Origin: Calocera cornea HHB12733
Taxonomy: Eukaryota; Basidiomycota; Dacrymycetes; Dacrymycetales; Dacrymycetaceae
Length of the DNA: 64,000 nt
Direction: 5' to 3'
NCBI GenBank assembly: GCA_001632435.1
Contig: KV423949.1
Span: 154,187-218,186 of the forward strand
The translations under genes were made by a program, and so were the position numbers. How positions within the stretch are numbered: the first letter of the stretch is position 1; each line of letters begins with the position of its first letter. The notes under the pieces were generated by a model. It did no database searches and was not told where the DNA came from. It worked only from the letters and a program-made list of their open reading frames with translations. Positions 44,944-56,231 of the stretch are shown here, in pieces.

Positions 44944-47290
44944 TTACCATATTCGCTTGACCATGGTCCACCGATTGAGCTCCTCCAGCTCATACGTCTT
45001 CTTCTTCTTCTCTTTCTCGGCCGGCTTCGCACCCCACGCGTTCTGCTCCTCGGGAACGATGACCATGTCAGGTACCACCCGCTGGTCGTCCTCGGGCCGC
45101 TCCAGCATGTCTAGAGTCTTCCTGTTGTAACCCTGCTCCTCTATGCTCTCACCGATCGGCGGCCGGTCGAAATTATTGACGACATCCTCTTTGGCTCGCT
45201 TCTTGAATCCGGCTCGACGACGAGAGGCAAAGCTGATCAGATGAAGGCCTAGCAAGACCTTACATGATACCGCTCTGTGAGAAGTTAGCAATGCCTTCAT
45301 GCAGAAGTACTGCGATGACTCACGAAAACCATACCGTAACGCCGAAGATTGTCCACCACAGCCAGAGATACGGATCTCTCTGCTGCTGAACCTGCTGATG
45401 CAGGATAACCAGCGCTTGCCAGGTGACACGCATCAATACGCAGGCCAGAGGAATCGTTGCCAACCCGAGTCGTCGTGATACCAGTGGAGAGTGGTCCACG
45501 AAAGTGTGCTTTCGTGAGGGCCGAAGGGATATCAGGTCGTGGCAGAGGACGTCTGTGAAACGTTCGTATACGGAAACACGGATGGAGTTGAACTTGCAGA
45601 TGAAGGCGTGCTTCAACCAGTCGACGCCAACCTCCGAGACTAGGACCTGGACGACCGGCTGTGACAACATAATGAAAACCCGCACAATGGTAAAGAAGGG
45701 CAGTGCGCTCACAGAGACAATGGCCCACATCGTGTTTCCCGCCTTAGTGGAGAAGGCCTGAGGTAGTACCGAGAACTCGGACCCACGCATCTCGATGAGG
45801 TTCCGTAGTGCGATTGCGAACAGCATGATCGCAAGCTGAAAGCGTTCAACGATGTCGGCACATGTGACTTGAAACAGATTATCCTTCTCGAACTTCTTGA
45901 AGACGCTACCCTTGATCTCGACAAACTGATTTGACAGGAGAAGCGTGAGAAGTGCGTTGTCGTAGCTGTTGATTGCGACGTTCAGGGATGTGAGATAGTA
46001 GATGAGGGTCATCGAATGTGCACCTAGCCGACATGAGCGAGGATTTCAGCAGTTCACGAGACGTTACATACATGAATATAGAAGTGTCAAGAAAAAGTAT
46101 CCAGTAGTCCGTATACGGCGTAACGTCTTCTGGGACGTGGATGGAGCGAGAATGCTCCGAGAAAACAGACAATCCATGAGGTCTTGCCCGAGAGCGCACA
46201 ATAGCCTGTCCGCAACCTACCGGCCTCCAAATCAGATGAGAAGCATATGCAGCACCTCATACGCACCTCAACAGCGTTGAAGATAACATAGAGCTTGATG
46301 GTATCCTGTCCGCGGATAGAGTGGTATATGCGACTGGCGTCACTCCATTGGTACATGATGAGGAAGGTGCATATAACAAGAGCCATCCTCAGTAGATCGG
46401 CTTTGGAACTCGGAGGCAACGGTTGCCAGTATGCCTTCGTACGTGGTCGCTTGGGTCGGATGAAGGAGGGAAGCAGGACTGAGTATATTGCCGCCAAAGG
46501 AGGTCCGAACCACCGAACAACAGCAATAGCAGACCGGATTGGCAGTATCGTGAAGATGTAAAGAAACGCATCCAGAGATAACAGGAAACCGAAGGAGATT
46601 GTCTATAGCGAGAACCCATCAGGTCCATTCATTAGCTTGGCTGCAGATGCTCACCTTCTCAACGGCTACTGGTATCATCAAGAAGTTCTCCACCCGCTCC
46701 CATTTCATCTCCTGATGATGATCCGCATCGGTCGCCAATAGCTCAGACCGCAGATAGTCCCAGATGCTGAACAGCTCCTCCGGGCGTTGTTCTTTAGATG
46801 GTCGCGCGCGCTCATTCTCAGGATTTGGAGCTGCCCTCGAACCCGAACGACTCTGATTATGAAGATTGGGGGCAGAAGGGTACCTTGAGGTCATCAGCAC
46901 GTCCACCGGAGAGGTGTCGGATGGGCCATCTAGTGATGAAACCGGAGACGGTGGGAGTGAAGTGTAGACTTTCCCACCCCCGCTTCGTGAGACGCTTGCA
47001 TCTCTGGACGGTAGGCCGGGTAGTTCGTCCAACTGCAGTGCGCTGCCCTCGAAGGGGAAGCCATCTGCTGGGGCCGCTTCAGCAATTGGGGTGTTTGATA
47101 GGTCTTCAAGTGTCTCGAAACGTGGCTTTCGTGCTTCTCCAAGTAGTGATGCGAGTGACTGACCACGAGAGGATGTCTGCGAGGGTGACCGGTGGGTGAG
47201 CTGGGGAGGATGGCCGTGGGAAGACCGGCGGGAGTGAGGGGGAAGCGGAGTGAGCGGCGAGGGAGGGCTCAGCAACGGCGGGGTGGTCAT
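44944..47290 (-). CDS. TAPT1-family transmembrane protein (Emp65-like)
   Basis: Multi-pass ER membrane protein of the TAPT1/Emp65 family. Exons 47290-46655, 46602-46267, 46216-46072, 46023-45324 and 45274-44944 join in frame to 715 aa across introns of 52, 50, 48 and 49 nt. The N-terminal 150 residues are Ser/Pro-rich and probably cytosolic. Family hallmarks follow: IWDYLRSELLATD, KLYVIFNAVE-VADRLLCALGQDLMDCLF (split by intron 2), HSMTLIYYLTSLNVAINSY, SNQFVEIKGSVFKKFEKDNL and CADIVERFQLAIML. The C-terminal exon (KVLLGLHLISFASRRRAGFK ... EDVVNNFDR) ends in a Lys-rich tail. An in-frame ATG at 47437 would extend the N terminus by 49 residues. Confidence 0.87.
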
Positions 47291-47564
47291 CTTAGGCGCC
47301 AGTGACCTGCTACTGTCATAATCGATTGGATAGAAACCAGCAGTAACAGTAGGAGGGAATGAAGGACAATTGACGCGTGGGACGTGGACACGTCGCGCTC
47401 GTTGGCATGAAACGCGCTCACGTCGTCGTTGCGCCACCCAACGACACGGTCATCGCCTGCGTCCATCTTGAACACAACACCGCCCCCCCATGCTCTTCCA
47501 AGCTTCACTGTATACGCTACGGTAGCGCCGTTCTTGCTGTCCCAAAGTGACTTGTTACTGTTGC

Positions 47565-49121
47565 ATGCATCCCGCCCTTGACCTTCCTGAGCTGCAGCTC
47601 GTGATCGTCGACTTCCTCAGTGATCGCCTCGCCGACGTCTATCATCTCGGTCGAACATGCAGGGCTTTCTGGAAGACGATTGAGCCAGTTCTGTGGAGGA
47701 GCTCAGTCAACGGTGGAGTACTAAGAGGGTTGTTTCCGGAAGACGTAACAACCATCGTGAGTTCTTTCCCCAAAATTGACCGCTGCAGTGTTGCTAACTG
47801 CTCGTCTCTCTAGTTTGGGCTCCAATCACGAGTCCTGGAGGACCATGAATGGCTGCCCTTCCTGCATTATGGACAGTATATTCAGCATCTCGACCTCATC
47901 CAGGACTCGCCAAGGAAGGACCTTGTTCAAGATGTGCTGATATTGCTGCGAGGGTACTCGAATCCGCAGCAGCTGATGCCGAATCTCCGCTCCTTGCATC
48001 TCGCTCTACTGCAGAGACACTCGATCAACGCCGCCCCATTTCTGCTTCAATGCCCATTGGAGAGATTGTGCGTGCATGTGGACATACGACAGCACGTCGA
48101 GCCGACCACAATCAGAACTCTGGTTTCGGCAATTCGTCCAGGCCCGCACATGCAGGACCTGAGCATCATCTTGCAAGGCCGGGTTTTGGTGGATACGTGG
48201 AGCAACCTGCTGGATCCTTCCATCTCAAACATGGTGCTGGAACTAACGGGTCTTCGCACTCTCCATCTGAAAACGGTCACCGACGGCATCGCCATCCTCC
48301 CTCTCGTGGCCAACCTCCCGACGCTGCAGTCCTTCGAAATAGTAATCACCAGCGACAGCAACCCACTTTCACCTTACGAGCTTCCTTCGGACGCATTCCC
48401 TGCTCTTCGATCTCTCAAAATCGACTCCGAAGAGTCATACTACCAGCCCGCAATGCTTTCACTTCTACAATCGATTACTTCACCCGCGTTGGAAGAGCTG
48501 CAAATCTTCTGCGAACATGCCGACATCCTGCGAAATGTGACCCAGCTACTCTCTGATCGGTGGAGCAAGACCTTTGCGAACCTTCGAATCTCCATGGCCC
48601 TGAGCGACGAGCCCCAAGCGACGTTTGCTCGGACATTCTTCAACGCGCTCTCCCCTCTGCTGCGTTGCCCCAACATTCGGGGTTTCTGGCTCATATCGGA
48701 TGTCTTCATACCATGGAACGACGATCGTTTGGAAGAAATGCTCGTCGCATGGCCCTCATTGGAGGTCTTCTGGATTGACGATGGCTGGGCTGCTTCACAG
48801 CGCATTACGCCGCTGGTGAGCCGATCGACAGTAATACAGATCGCCCAAACATGCCCCAAGCTCACGCATCTTCGCCTTTCGGTCGACTACAACATGCCGC
48901 CCGTCAACCTGCGCTGGTTCGGACCGTCTCAATCGCGCCTAGCGCATCTGCATACCGACTACTCGCTGTGCTCAAACCCAGTCGCAGCGGCCGACTTTAT
49001 ACGTCGCGCATTCCCCCATTTGGAGGGCCTGACAGCCCATGGATCGGGCATGATACCAGTCGCCGAGCTGATGCGCATTGTGAAAGAAGCAGACGAGCCC
49101 CCCGCCTTCAAGTTACGATGA
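47565..49121 (+). CDS. F-box-like / LRR-type protein
   Basis: Exons 47565-47756 and 47814-49121 (499 aa) flank a 57-nt intron (donor GTGAGT, acceptor CTCTAG). The N terminus is a degenerate F-box: LDLPELQLVIVDFLSDRLAD ... CRAFWKTIEPVLW. The rest contains leucine-rich segments (LRSLHLALL, LRTLHLKTV, LRSLKIDSE, LEELQIF, LTHLRLSVDY) like those of agaricomycete F-box proteins with irregular LRRs. It is likely an SCF substrate adaptor of unknown target. The gene lies divergent from the TAPT1-like gene, with a shared promoter interval of about 270 bp. Confidence 0.8.
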
Positions 49122-49317
49122 TCCGCACACTTCTGACCTGCCACTTTCCCCGGTGGGCAGTACCCAATAACGAGAGACGGTCCTGCGGTCGCCAGTACCG
49201 TCCAGCCCGGGACGTCTTTTAGCGCCCATCAACATCCGGAGATGACAGGGGCGCTCAACACGTACGTTCCCGTCGACGTACTGTCTCTCCTCTGTCATCT
49301 CTTTCGGCTTGCCCCCC

Positions 49318-49417
49318 NNNNNNNNNNNNNNNNNNNNNNNNNNNNNNNNNNNNNNNNNNNNNNNNNNNNNNNNNNNNNNNNNNNNNNNNNNNNNNNNNNN
49401 NNNNNNNNNNNNNNNNN
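49318..49417. other. Assembly gap (100 N)
   Basis: Exactly 100 N, the customary placeholder for a gap of unknown size. Sequence on the two sides cannot be assumed contiguous. Confidence 0.99.
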
Positions 49418-51259
49418 AGTACCATGTGTCGAGCGACTTAGTCACAATCGTCCTGTTTTGCACCAGAGGCTGCACCGCTGTCCCTCGCGCGTATTGACTT
49501 CCTTGCCGTGGCTGGGGCCTTCATTCCCGAATGGTGGGTGCAAGGTTCCTCCAAACCGAAGATGGGAAGTATCTCCCCCCCGTTCGTGGGCTGAGCGACG
49601 TCATATACGCTTCGAACCTGGCCGAGACGTGTGCCGCGCGCTTCCAGGAATCACTCAGGCTGATATCATTCATGCTGCGCATGTCGTGCTCCGAGAGCAA
49701 TATCCATACTACTTTCAAGAGCGACTCCGCCCGCGCCGCTGTAATACGTACCTCATTCATCATGATAAGTAGCAGCATGTTGCGAGTTCTGCCAAGCGGC
49801 AGCCTTCCAGGCTTCCTGGCCGATATCGCCCCGATCACATTCAGCCCAGTTGCCTATCATCATGCTCGCCAGCCTTCCCCTCCCATCGACTGCACACATC
49901 ATCATATGCATCTGCCGATCATATTATACCGCATCATATCATCAATTCTGCCTCCCGCGCCCAGCAACAGCCGCCCGCTTCTTCCCTTCCAAGCCGTTCT
50001 ATCATCAGCAACCCTCTCCGCACGCCCACGTGGACCATCGGCACACGCGGGCTGCCCGAGCATCCCCGTGCATCAGTGCGTGAATTCTCGTCAGTGCGTC
50101 ACCGCTCGTACCCGTGCTCGTGCTCGTGCTCGTGCTCGCAACTGGCAGTACATACTTCGAATTCGCAATCCGGCCAGATGGCCAGATGGGCAAGTGGCAG
50201 CTGGTGAGGATCAGAACGGCTTATGGCTCTAGTTCGCAGTTCAGCTCGGCAATCATGATCAGCCCACGGGACACGCTCGCCGTCCCCTGCCCGAGCGAGT
50301 CCCCATGATCTGCGTTCCCACCGCATTTGCAAGGGGCGTGATGATCGATGTTGCGCAAGCGAGCTGCTGACTGCTCACGACGAACAAGTACTGATCCCCG
50401 AATCCCCAAACTCGTAATTCGTAATTCGTAATTGTGCAGCACGGGGCGCCATGGCCAGCAGGAAGCTTCGAGCCGGTGGCCAGCCAGTCTGCGGTTCGTG
50501 GTTCACAGTGATGCATCCCATATCCTGTCCTATCTACAGCAATCATATTCATCCCGAAACCGTATCCAGCCCGGGCCCCCGGCCGACTCCCCCAGAACGC
50601 ATCAGAACTGTGCGAACGGGCGCGCTTAGCGAGGGTGCCCCTCCCTCCTTCCCTTCCCTAGTACGTGGTTCCCCCGGAGGCCGGGAGCCGGCAGTTCCCC
50701 CCCGGGAGGAGGTGTGACCGCTGACCGCGGGCACCCGTGAACAGTGAGCCGGTCGTGCAGCAGCTCCGTGGCTCGGTGGTGGGCCGGGCACCATAGCCGT
50801 TCGCGGAGTGCCAGTGCGGCTGGCCGCCTCGGTCGCCTGCCTCCCCTCCCCTCCCCTCCCCACATCCTCTCCCTCCTCCGGGCCTCACAACTTCTTCACC
50901 ACTCTCTTCCTAGGCCCGCGGCGCTCGCCTAACTGCTCGCTGCGTTGCTTTCACTTGCCAGTCCTACTTAGTGCTTAGTGATGATGCCGGTATAAAGGTC
51001 TTGCGACGCCCCGCAGCCCGCTGCGCTCCAGCCCCACTCGTGCAAATTTGCGCGCTGCAGCCCACTGCGTCGATCCTTCTCTCCTGCCTAGTCGTGCTAC
51101 TGTATTGTACTGCTCTTCATATCCTTCGCCGGCTCCACGCTGGACGCCCGCCGGCCGCTCGACGCGACCGCGACCGCTCAAGGCGCTTCCCCTTCCCCCT
51201 CCTCCTCATCCACTCCCACGCCCACTTACCCAGCGCTCTCCACTCCCACATCCTCAGGC
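49418..51259. other. Gene-poor region right of the gap
   Basis: No credible exon chain was found. An open frame at about 49420-49770 has no recognised domain and runs into the gap. Short slippage repeats include (GTGCTC)n at about 50114-50140 and three TAATTCG units near 50414-50434. The last part may be the promoter and 5' leader of the bHLH gene. Confidence 0.5.
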
Positions 51260-52235
51260 ATGTCGCACGCCCACCCACCAAGCCGGCCCGCTCCGCCTTC
51301 CATGCCAGTGCAGGGCCACACCGCCCGCCGCTCCTCGATATTCAACATCATCGAGGACCCTGGCACCCCACCCCCACCGCGCACACCAGGGATTCCCCGC
51401 ACCGTGGCGCACCCGGCCACGCGCCCGCCAAGCGCACCTGCATACAGCTCGCCCTACTCCGCCAACGTCCCCCAGCAGCAGCATGGCCCCCCTCCCCCTC
51501 CGCACCCCCACCCATACGCCGGCTCGCGCACCAACCCCATCCTCGTCCCCTCCAACCCGGCCTCCCCCTCCCCAAACCACTCCTCAGCCCACCCCGTCCA
51601 CCCGGTCCTGCAGCCCTTCTCGCCCGACCAGCTCCCGCCAAACCCGTTCAACTCGCCCCGCCGGCGGGCTAAGAAGACGGCCGAGAAGCGGGCGCTGCAC
51701 AACGAGATCGAGCGCCGGAGAAGGTGTAACCTCAATGAGAGTGTGCTGGTGCGTTTCCTCCCTTGTGCGCCTGGCCGCATATATGCATGCGCATAGTGAA
51801 ATTGGAGAGCGCTGACGAGTGCGGTGCGGAGGGAAGACACTAGGCCGCCTCATCCCCTCCCTCGCGGCCATCCACCGGCCCTCGCAGAACCAGATCCTCA
51901 CCTCCACGCTCGCCTACGTCCAGCAGCAGCAGGCCGACCAAGCCATCGTCGCGCGCGAGCTGTCCTCCCTGCACCACGAGGCGACTGTCCTGCGGGAGGA
52001 AGTGAACGACTGGCGCGTGCGGGCTGGGCAGGCGCCGGCAGAGGAGCCGGGGCGGAGCGAGGACTTTTATCGCCTGGTCAATGCCGTGACGGCCAGGGCG
52101 TATGAGCGGCCGAGGCTGGGTATTGCGGGCGAGGAACAGGACATGGACGAGGACGCGTCGGAGAGCGAGACGGGCAGCAGTGCGGAGACGGACTACCGGC
52201 TCCGGAGCGGGGGCAGCAGGAGCAGCAGGAGCTGA
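51260..52235 (+). CDS. bHLH transcription factor
   Basis: Exons 51260-51748 and 51837-52235 (295 aa) are joined across an 88-nt intron with donor GTGCGT and branch CTGAC. A Pro/Ser/His-rich N terminus precedes the basic region EKRALHNEIERRRRCNLNES (about residues 140-160). It contains the H-x3-E-x3-R pattern needed for E-box (CANNTG) recognition. The intron splits helix 1; helix 2 reads LGRLIPSLAAIHRPSQNQIL ... TSTLAYVQQQ and continues into a leucine-zipper-like coiled coil (VARELSSLHHEATVLREEVN). The C terminus is acidic, then Ser/Arg-rich. Probably nuclear and dimeric; targets unknown. Confidence 0.85.
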
Positions 52236-52926
52236 CTGGACCTGCACTGGGGCACCGGCACCGGGCACTGGCCAGAGGCGGAGGAGCGCGCGCCGGCGCG
52301 CAGTAACCGGGAGCGCCCAACTACCCGAGGGGAAGACTGATGCGGGCCGTTCCTGCTTGTCTGATGCCGATCGTGCTGGGGGCCGGTCGGGGTTCGGTTC
52401 GGCGGATCAGCAGGTTGACGGGTTGCCGGGTTGACGGGTTGATGTAGCGTTACTACTTACTGATCACTAGACGTTCTAGAGGGTGTGGTGTACGAGTGTA
52501 CTAACGAGTTCCTGCCACGGCTGATGATGACGATTCCGTTCACGACCGCGACTACAGTCGCACCCCCCGCCAATCTATAGCCGTCGCCGATCAACAGTCA
52601 AGCGGCCGGACAACAGCAAGCCTCGAGGACTGTTCTAGATGATAAGTCGGTCTTGCATTGTAACCCATCACGTTACCCATCAGTGGATGACTACTTTCCG
52701 TAGACCTAAATACACAGATTTCGGGCTCGCGCCACATAGGGTCTGCCGAGCCGAGGTGCCGATGCCAGATTTTGAACTCCGCAGCTCTCCTAGATTATGT
52801 AGTTCTCTCAGACAACAACCCGGGTGGTGCAACATACAGTTCTCTTCTTCTGTAACAAGGTGCAGGAGAAATGTTTCAGCTATGCCGAAGCGCGTGCCCA
52901 TGATCACGGCTGACCACTTTGGCGCG
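52236..52926. other. Intergenic region
   Basis: The 3' flank of the bHLH gene and upstream DNA of SDR 3. It contains a short run of GTTGACGGGTTG-type repeats near 52410-52445. No gene was recognised. Confidence 0.5.
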
Positions 52927-52935
52927 TATATATAT
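52927..52935 (+). promoter_or_regulatory. TATA-like box of SDR gene 3
   Basis: TATATATAT about 60 bp upstream of the ATG at 52991. Confidence 0.45.
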
Positions 52936-52990
52936 GACCTGTACTTCAGCGCGGACATGGCTAGACATCGCACCCAGCCCAACGAGAATT

Positions 52991-53974
52991 ATGTCGATCC
53001 CACCTTTACCCGCCAACACCTCTCTGAAAGGACTTTCGTTCCTCATCACTGGTGCGACTGCCGGCCTCGGCTACTCGACCGCCCTCCTGGCGCTGCAGCT
53101 CGGTGCATCGCCGGTGTACATCACCGCACGCAACGCCGCCAAGGGTACCAAGACGCTCGAATCACTCCTGGCCGATCCGGTGGTGAAAGCGAAGAATCCG
53201 AATGCCAAGGTGGAGATTTACGACCTCGACATGGCCCGCTGGGAAAGCGTGCTGGCGTTCGGTGACAAGTTCGTCAAGGATCGCGAGGCCAAGGGCGAGC
53301 GGCTCGATATTGCCGTACTCAATGCCGGCATTGCTGGCGTCACTTGGGAGCAGGCGCCAACCGGGAACGAAATGATGGTGCAGGTCAATCACCTCAGTAC
53401 CGCACTCCTCTCGCTCCTGCTGCTGCCCTTGCTCGAGAAGAGCACCACTCCCGAACACACCGCACGGTTAACAATCGTTTCCTCCGGCATGCACCTCCAG
53501 CGTTGGGGCAAACTGAAACAGTGTCCGCCAGCCAACGTCAACTATCTCCAGACACTGAATGACAAGTCTCGTTTCGATGGCCTCCAGCGATACGGCGTTT
53601 CGAAAATGCTTGTCATTTTCTTTGTACGGTATTTGGCTGCGCGCATCTCGCCTGACAAGGTCATCGTGAACAATGTTTGTCCTGGCGTAGTCAAGACCTC
53701 AATCAACGACCGCATGCCCCTTTGGACATGGCCAATTCTCTGGATGATGGGGAGGGGTTCTAATACGCCTGAAAATGGCGCCAGGGCGTACATTTATGGT
53801 GCTGCGGTCGTTGGGAAGGAGAGTCAGGGGCAGTGGTATTCATGTTCGAAACTGCGAGCGTACAGTGATTTCGTCCTCAGCAAGGAAGGCGAGAAGATGC
53901 AGGAGAAGGAATGGAAGGAGACGATGGAGGTTCTGGAGAAAGTCAGACCGGGCGTGAGTAACGTCGTGTCGTAG
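52991..53974 (+). CDS. Short-chain dehydrogenase 3, intronless
   Basis: NAD(P)-dependent SDR, 327 aa in one exon. The start at 52991 (MSIPPLPANTSLKG) aligns with the other SDRs; an upstream in-frame ATG at 52919 would precede the TATA-like box and is rejected. Motifs: TGATAGLG, VLNAG, IVSSG, YGVSK, NNVCPGV. Where SDR 1, 2, 4 and 5 have an intron at KLTP-Y, this gene reads straight through as KLRAYSDFV, so the intron was lost here or never gained. The C terminus is longer in charged residues and lacks the PG(I/V)GxN ending of the paralogues. It is the most divergent active-looking member. Confidence 0.9.
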   Translation: MSIPPLPANTSLKGLSFLITGATAGLGYSTALLALQLGASPVYITARNAAKGTKTLESLLADPVVKAKNPNAKVEIYDLDMARWESVLAFGDKFVKDREAKGERLDIAVLNAGIAGVTWEQAPTGNEMMVQVNHLSTALLSLLLLPLLEKSTTPEHTARLTIVSSGMHLQRWGKLKQCPPANVNYLQTLNDKSRFDGLQRYGVSKMLVIFFVRYLAARISPDKVIVNNVCPGVVKTSINDRMPLWTWPILWMMGRGSNTPENGARAYIYGAAVVGKESQGQWYSCSKLRAYSDFVLSKEGEKMQEKEWKETMEVLEKVRPGVSNVVS

Positions 53975-54571
53975 TTAGTAGAATACCAAATGTCGTCAGT
54001 GCCGATAAGCGCCCATTCATTCCCATGCCGGTATATATGCTGTGTTCGTTGATTCAGAACTGTTCGGTTATATAGGCAAGCGCCCGTCGATCATATCCTC
54101 CTTATCTCAAGGCATTTACCAGGAATTTGCGTGGATCGCAGTGGCTTGTCATCGGAGCACTTCATGGCTGCGCAATGCGGCTGGCTTCTGCATCACCTGG
54201 TGCTCAACTTAGAATAACTGAATCGCTTCGCCAACGCCGGTATAGACACAAATTGATAATCACCTGCGACGTGAGAAGCATGTAAGGGTATACCACAGCC
54301 CGTGACCTTCCTCAGCGACCGTTGATCCGCAAGCCGGACCAAAGTCCACGTCGCGATGCTTCATGGGTGTCAACGACGGCTACGGTATATGTATGGCTCG
54401 GGGGGACCGATCGTCAGACTGAATGGCCACACATAGATGATAGATCACCGATCACAGTGATAATTCGCAATGATTATGTCACTGCTTATGTACGACAGCC
54501 AGACCGCGAGTCTGTGCCGAGTTCGGTCGGGCAAGACATGCCTGAACGCGCGTTACAGAGTTTACGTTTCA
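53975..54571. other. Intergenic region
   Basis: Spacer between SDR 3 and SDR 4. No gene or repeat was recognised. Confidence 0.5.
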
Positions 54572-54577
54572 TATAAA
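54572..54577 (+). promoter_or_regulatory. TATA box of SDR gene 4
   Basis: TATAAA 44 bp upstream of the ATG at 54616. Confidence 0.55.
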
Positions 54578-54615
54578 CACATCGGCTTGACATCTAACCT
54601 CCCACTAAGCCCACC

Positions 54616-55642
54616 ATGTCTATCCCTGACTTGCCTGCGAACACGACTCTCAGCGGCCTGTCGGTGCTCATCACCGGATCTAATGTCGGTTTGGGCTATC
54701 ACGCCGCCCTGCTCGCCCTGCAGCTCGGTGCCTCGCCGGTCTACATCACCACTCGCACTGCGGCCAAGGGCGAAACGGCACGCGCGTCGTTGCTCGCCGA
54801 CCCGGTGGTCAAGGAGAAGAACCCCAAGGCGGTTATAAAGGTGTATGAATTGGAGATGACCACCTGGGAGAGCGTCACCGGTTTCGCGAACAAGTTCATC
54901 GCGGACCGAAAGGCCGCTGGAGAAGGGCTCGACATCGCCATTCTCAATGCCGGAATCGCCAATATGGACTACGAGCTTGCACCAACGGGAAACGAAATGG
55001 TCCTCCAGGTCAACCACTACTCAACCGCCTTGCTCTCCGTTCTTCTTCTCCCACTGCTCGAGAGCAGCACCAACCCCGCGCACACCGCCCGGCTCATGAT
55101 TGTCACGAGCGGGTCGCACCTGAGCACAAGCCTGAAGGCCAACCCGCCCCAGGACATCAACTACCTCGCATCTCTGAACGAAGCCAGGGGGTATCAAGCG
55201 ATGGATCGATACGGCCTCAGCAAGCTGATCCTCATCTTCTTCCTACGCACCCTGTCGGAGAAGGTCAGCAGTGACAAAGTCATTATCAACAACGTCTGCC
55301 CAGGTATGATCAGGACCGAGCTGGGCCGCAAGATCCCCTGGTACCTGAAGCCGGTGTTCTGGCTCATGCAGGCTAGGCAGGTCAATCCTATCGAGAAAGG
55401 CGCGGCTTGCTACATCCACGCCATTGCAAGCGTTGGGAAGGAAAGCCACGGGCTGTGGTTCTCGAAAATGAAGTTGACTCCGTGCGTATTTGATCTTCAA
55501 GATCGATTTCAACGCTGACAATTGTGCTAGGTACGCCGAAGTGGTTACGAACGAGGAGGGCAAGAAACTGCAACCGCGGATTTGGAAGGAGACGATGCAG
55601 GAGCTTGAGAAGGCGGTCCCTGATATCGGTTCCAAGATTTGA
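54616..55642 (+). CDS. Short-chain dehydrogenase 4
   Basis: NAD(P)-dependent SDR, 325 aa. Exons 54616-55481 and 55531-55642 flank a 49-nt intron at the conserved Pro-Tyr site; the last exon is 112 nt. Start MSIPDLPANTTLSG. All family motifs are intact: TGSNVGLG, ILNAG, IVTSGSH, YGLSK and NNVCPGM. It resembles SDR 2 and SDR 5 most in the N-terminal half. The substrate is unknown. The genes lie head to tail with SDR 3 and SDR 5, consistent with tandem duplication. Confidence 0.92.
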
Positions 55643-56165
55643 AATGCCTGAACCGCTCGCGTTTCCCGTTTGTCCCACGCCATTGTGATTGTTATTACGC
55701 CGACTGCGTTGATGTACGTAGAAATGACCTTGAAGACGGGATGTTTAAACGAGGGAATGGCTTGGCGGCGGGCACTTAAGCATCACCGACCCCGACAGTA
55801 AAACTGTACAGTTCCATGCCTCTCCAGCCGGAGATTGAATCCCTCGAGTCATGGCCTCATTAATTGCCGCGGTGACTTCCTTTCGTTCCAATCGCGGGGA
55901 TGGTGTCCAATGGCAACCGACCCAGGGTTGCGGAGTACGCGTCACCCCATAGGGTCCAGCCCCCTACTTTGTCAGCAAGCCCGCATACGTAATGAAGGTT
56001 CTAGCAGTATACCACCGAGTCCCACCCTGGGTTTTCGCGGGCTGGCGGTTTCACCGCCGGCGAACGGCGGGGACACGTAACTTGCTGCCGAATCAACCCT
56101 TGTTCCCGCCACAATTGTCTAAGCATGCGCATGATTTGAGCTTCAACCGCATGCCCAATTGGCAG
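55643..56165. other. Intergenic region
   Basis: Spacer between SDR 4 and SDR 5. It contains a GCGG/CCGC-rich palindromic stretch around 56036-56072. No gene was recognised. Confidence 0.5.
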
Positions 56166-56171
56166 TATAAA
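56166..56171 (+). promoter_or_regulatory. TATA box of SDR gene 5
   Basis: TATAAA 66 bp upstream of the ATG at 56232. Confidence 0.55.
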
Positions 56172-56231
56172 TGACTGGACTCTCAAATACGTTCTTGTCT
56201 CCTTACCTCACTGATTTCGCAAACTTTCGCC

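Noticed and set aside
49531..50232. 233-codon open frame right of the gap
   Set aside because: No domain, composition resembles the noncoding surroundings, and its left side is lost in the gap.
52919..52990. N-terminal extension of SDR 3 from an upstream ATG
   Set aside because: It would include the TATA-like box and add 24 residues absent from all four paralogues.
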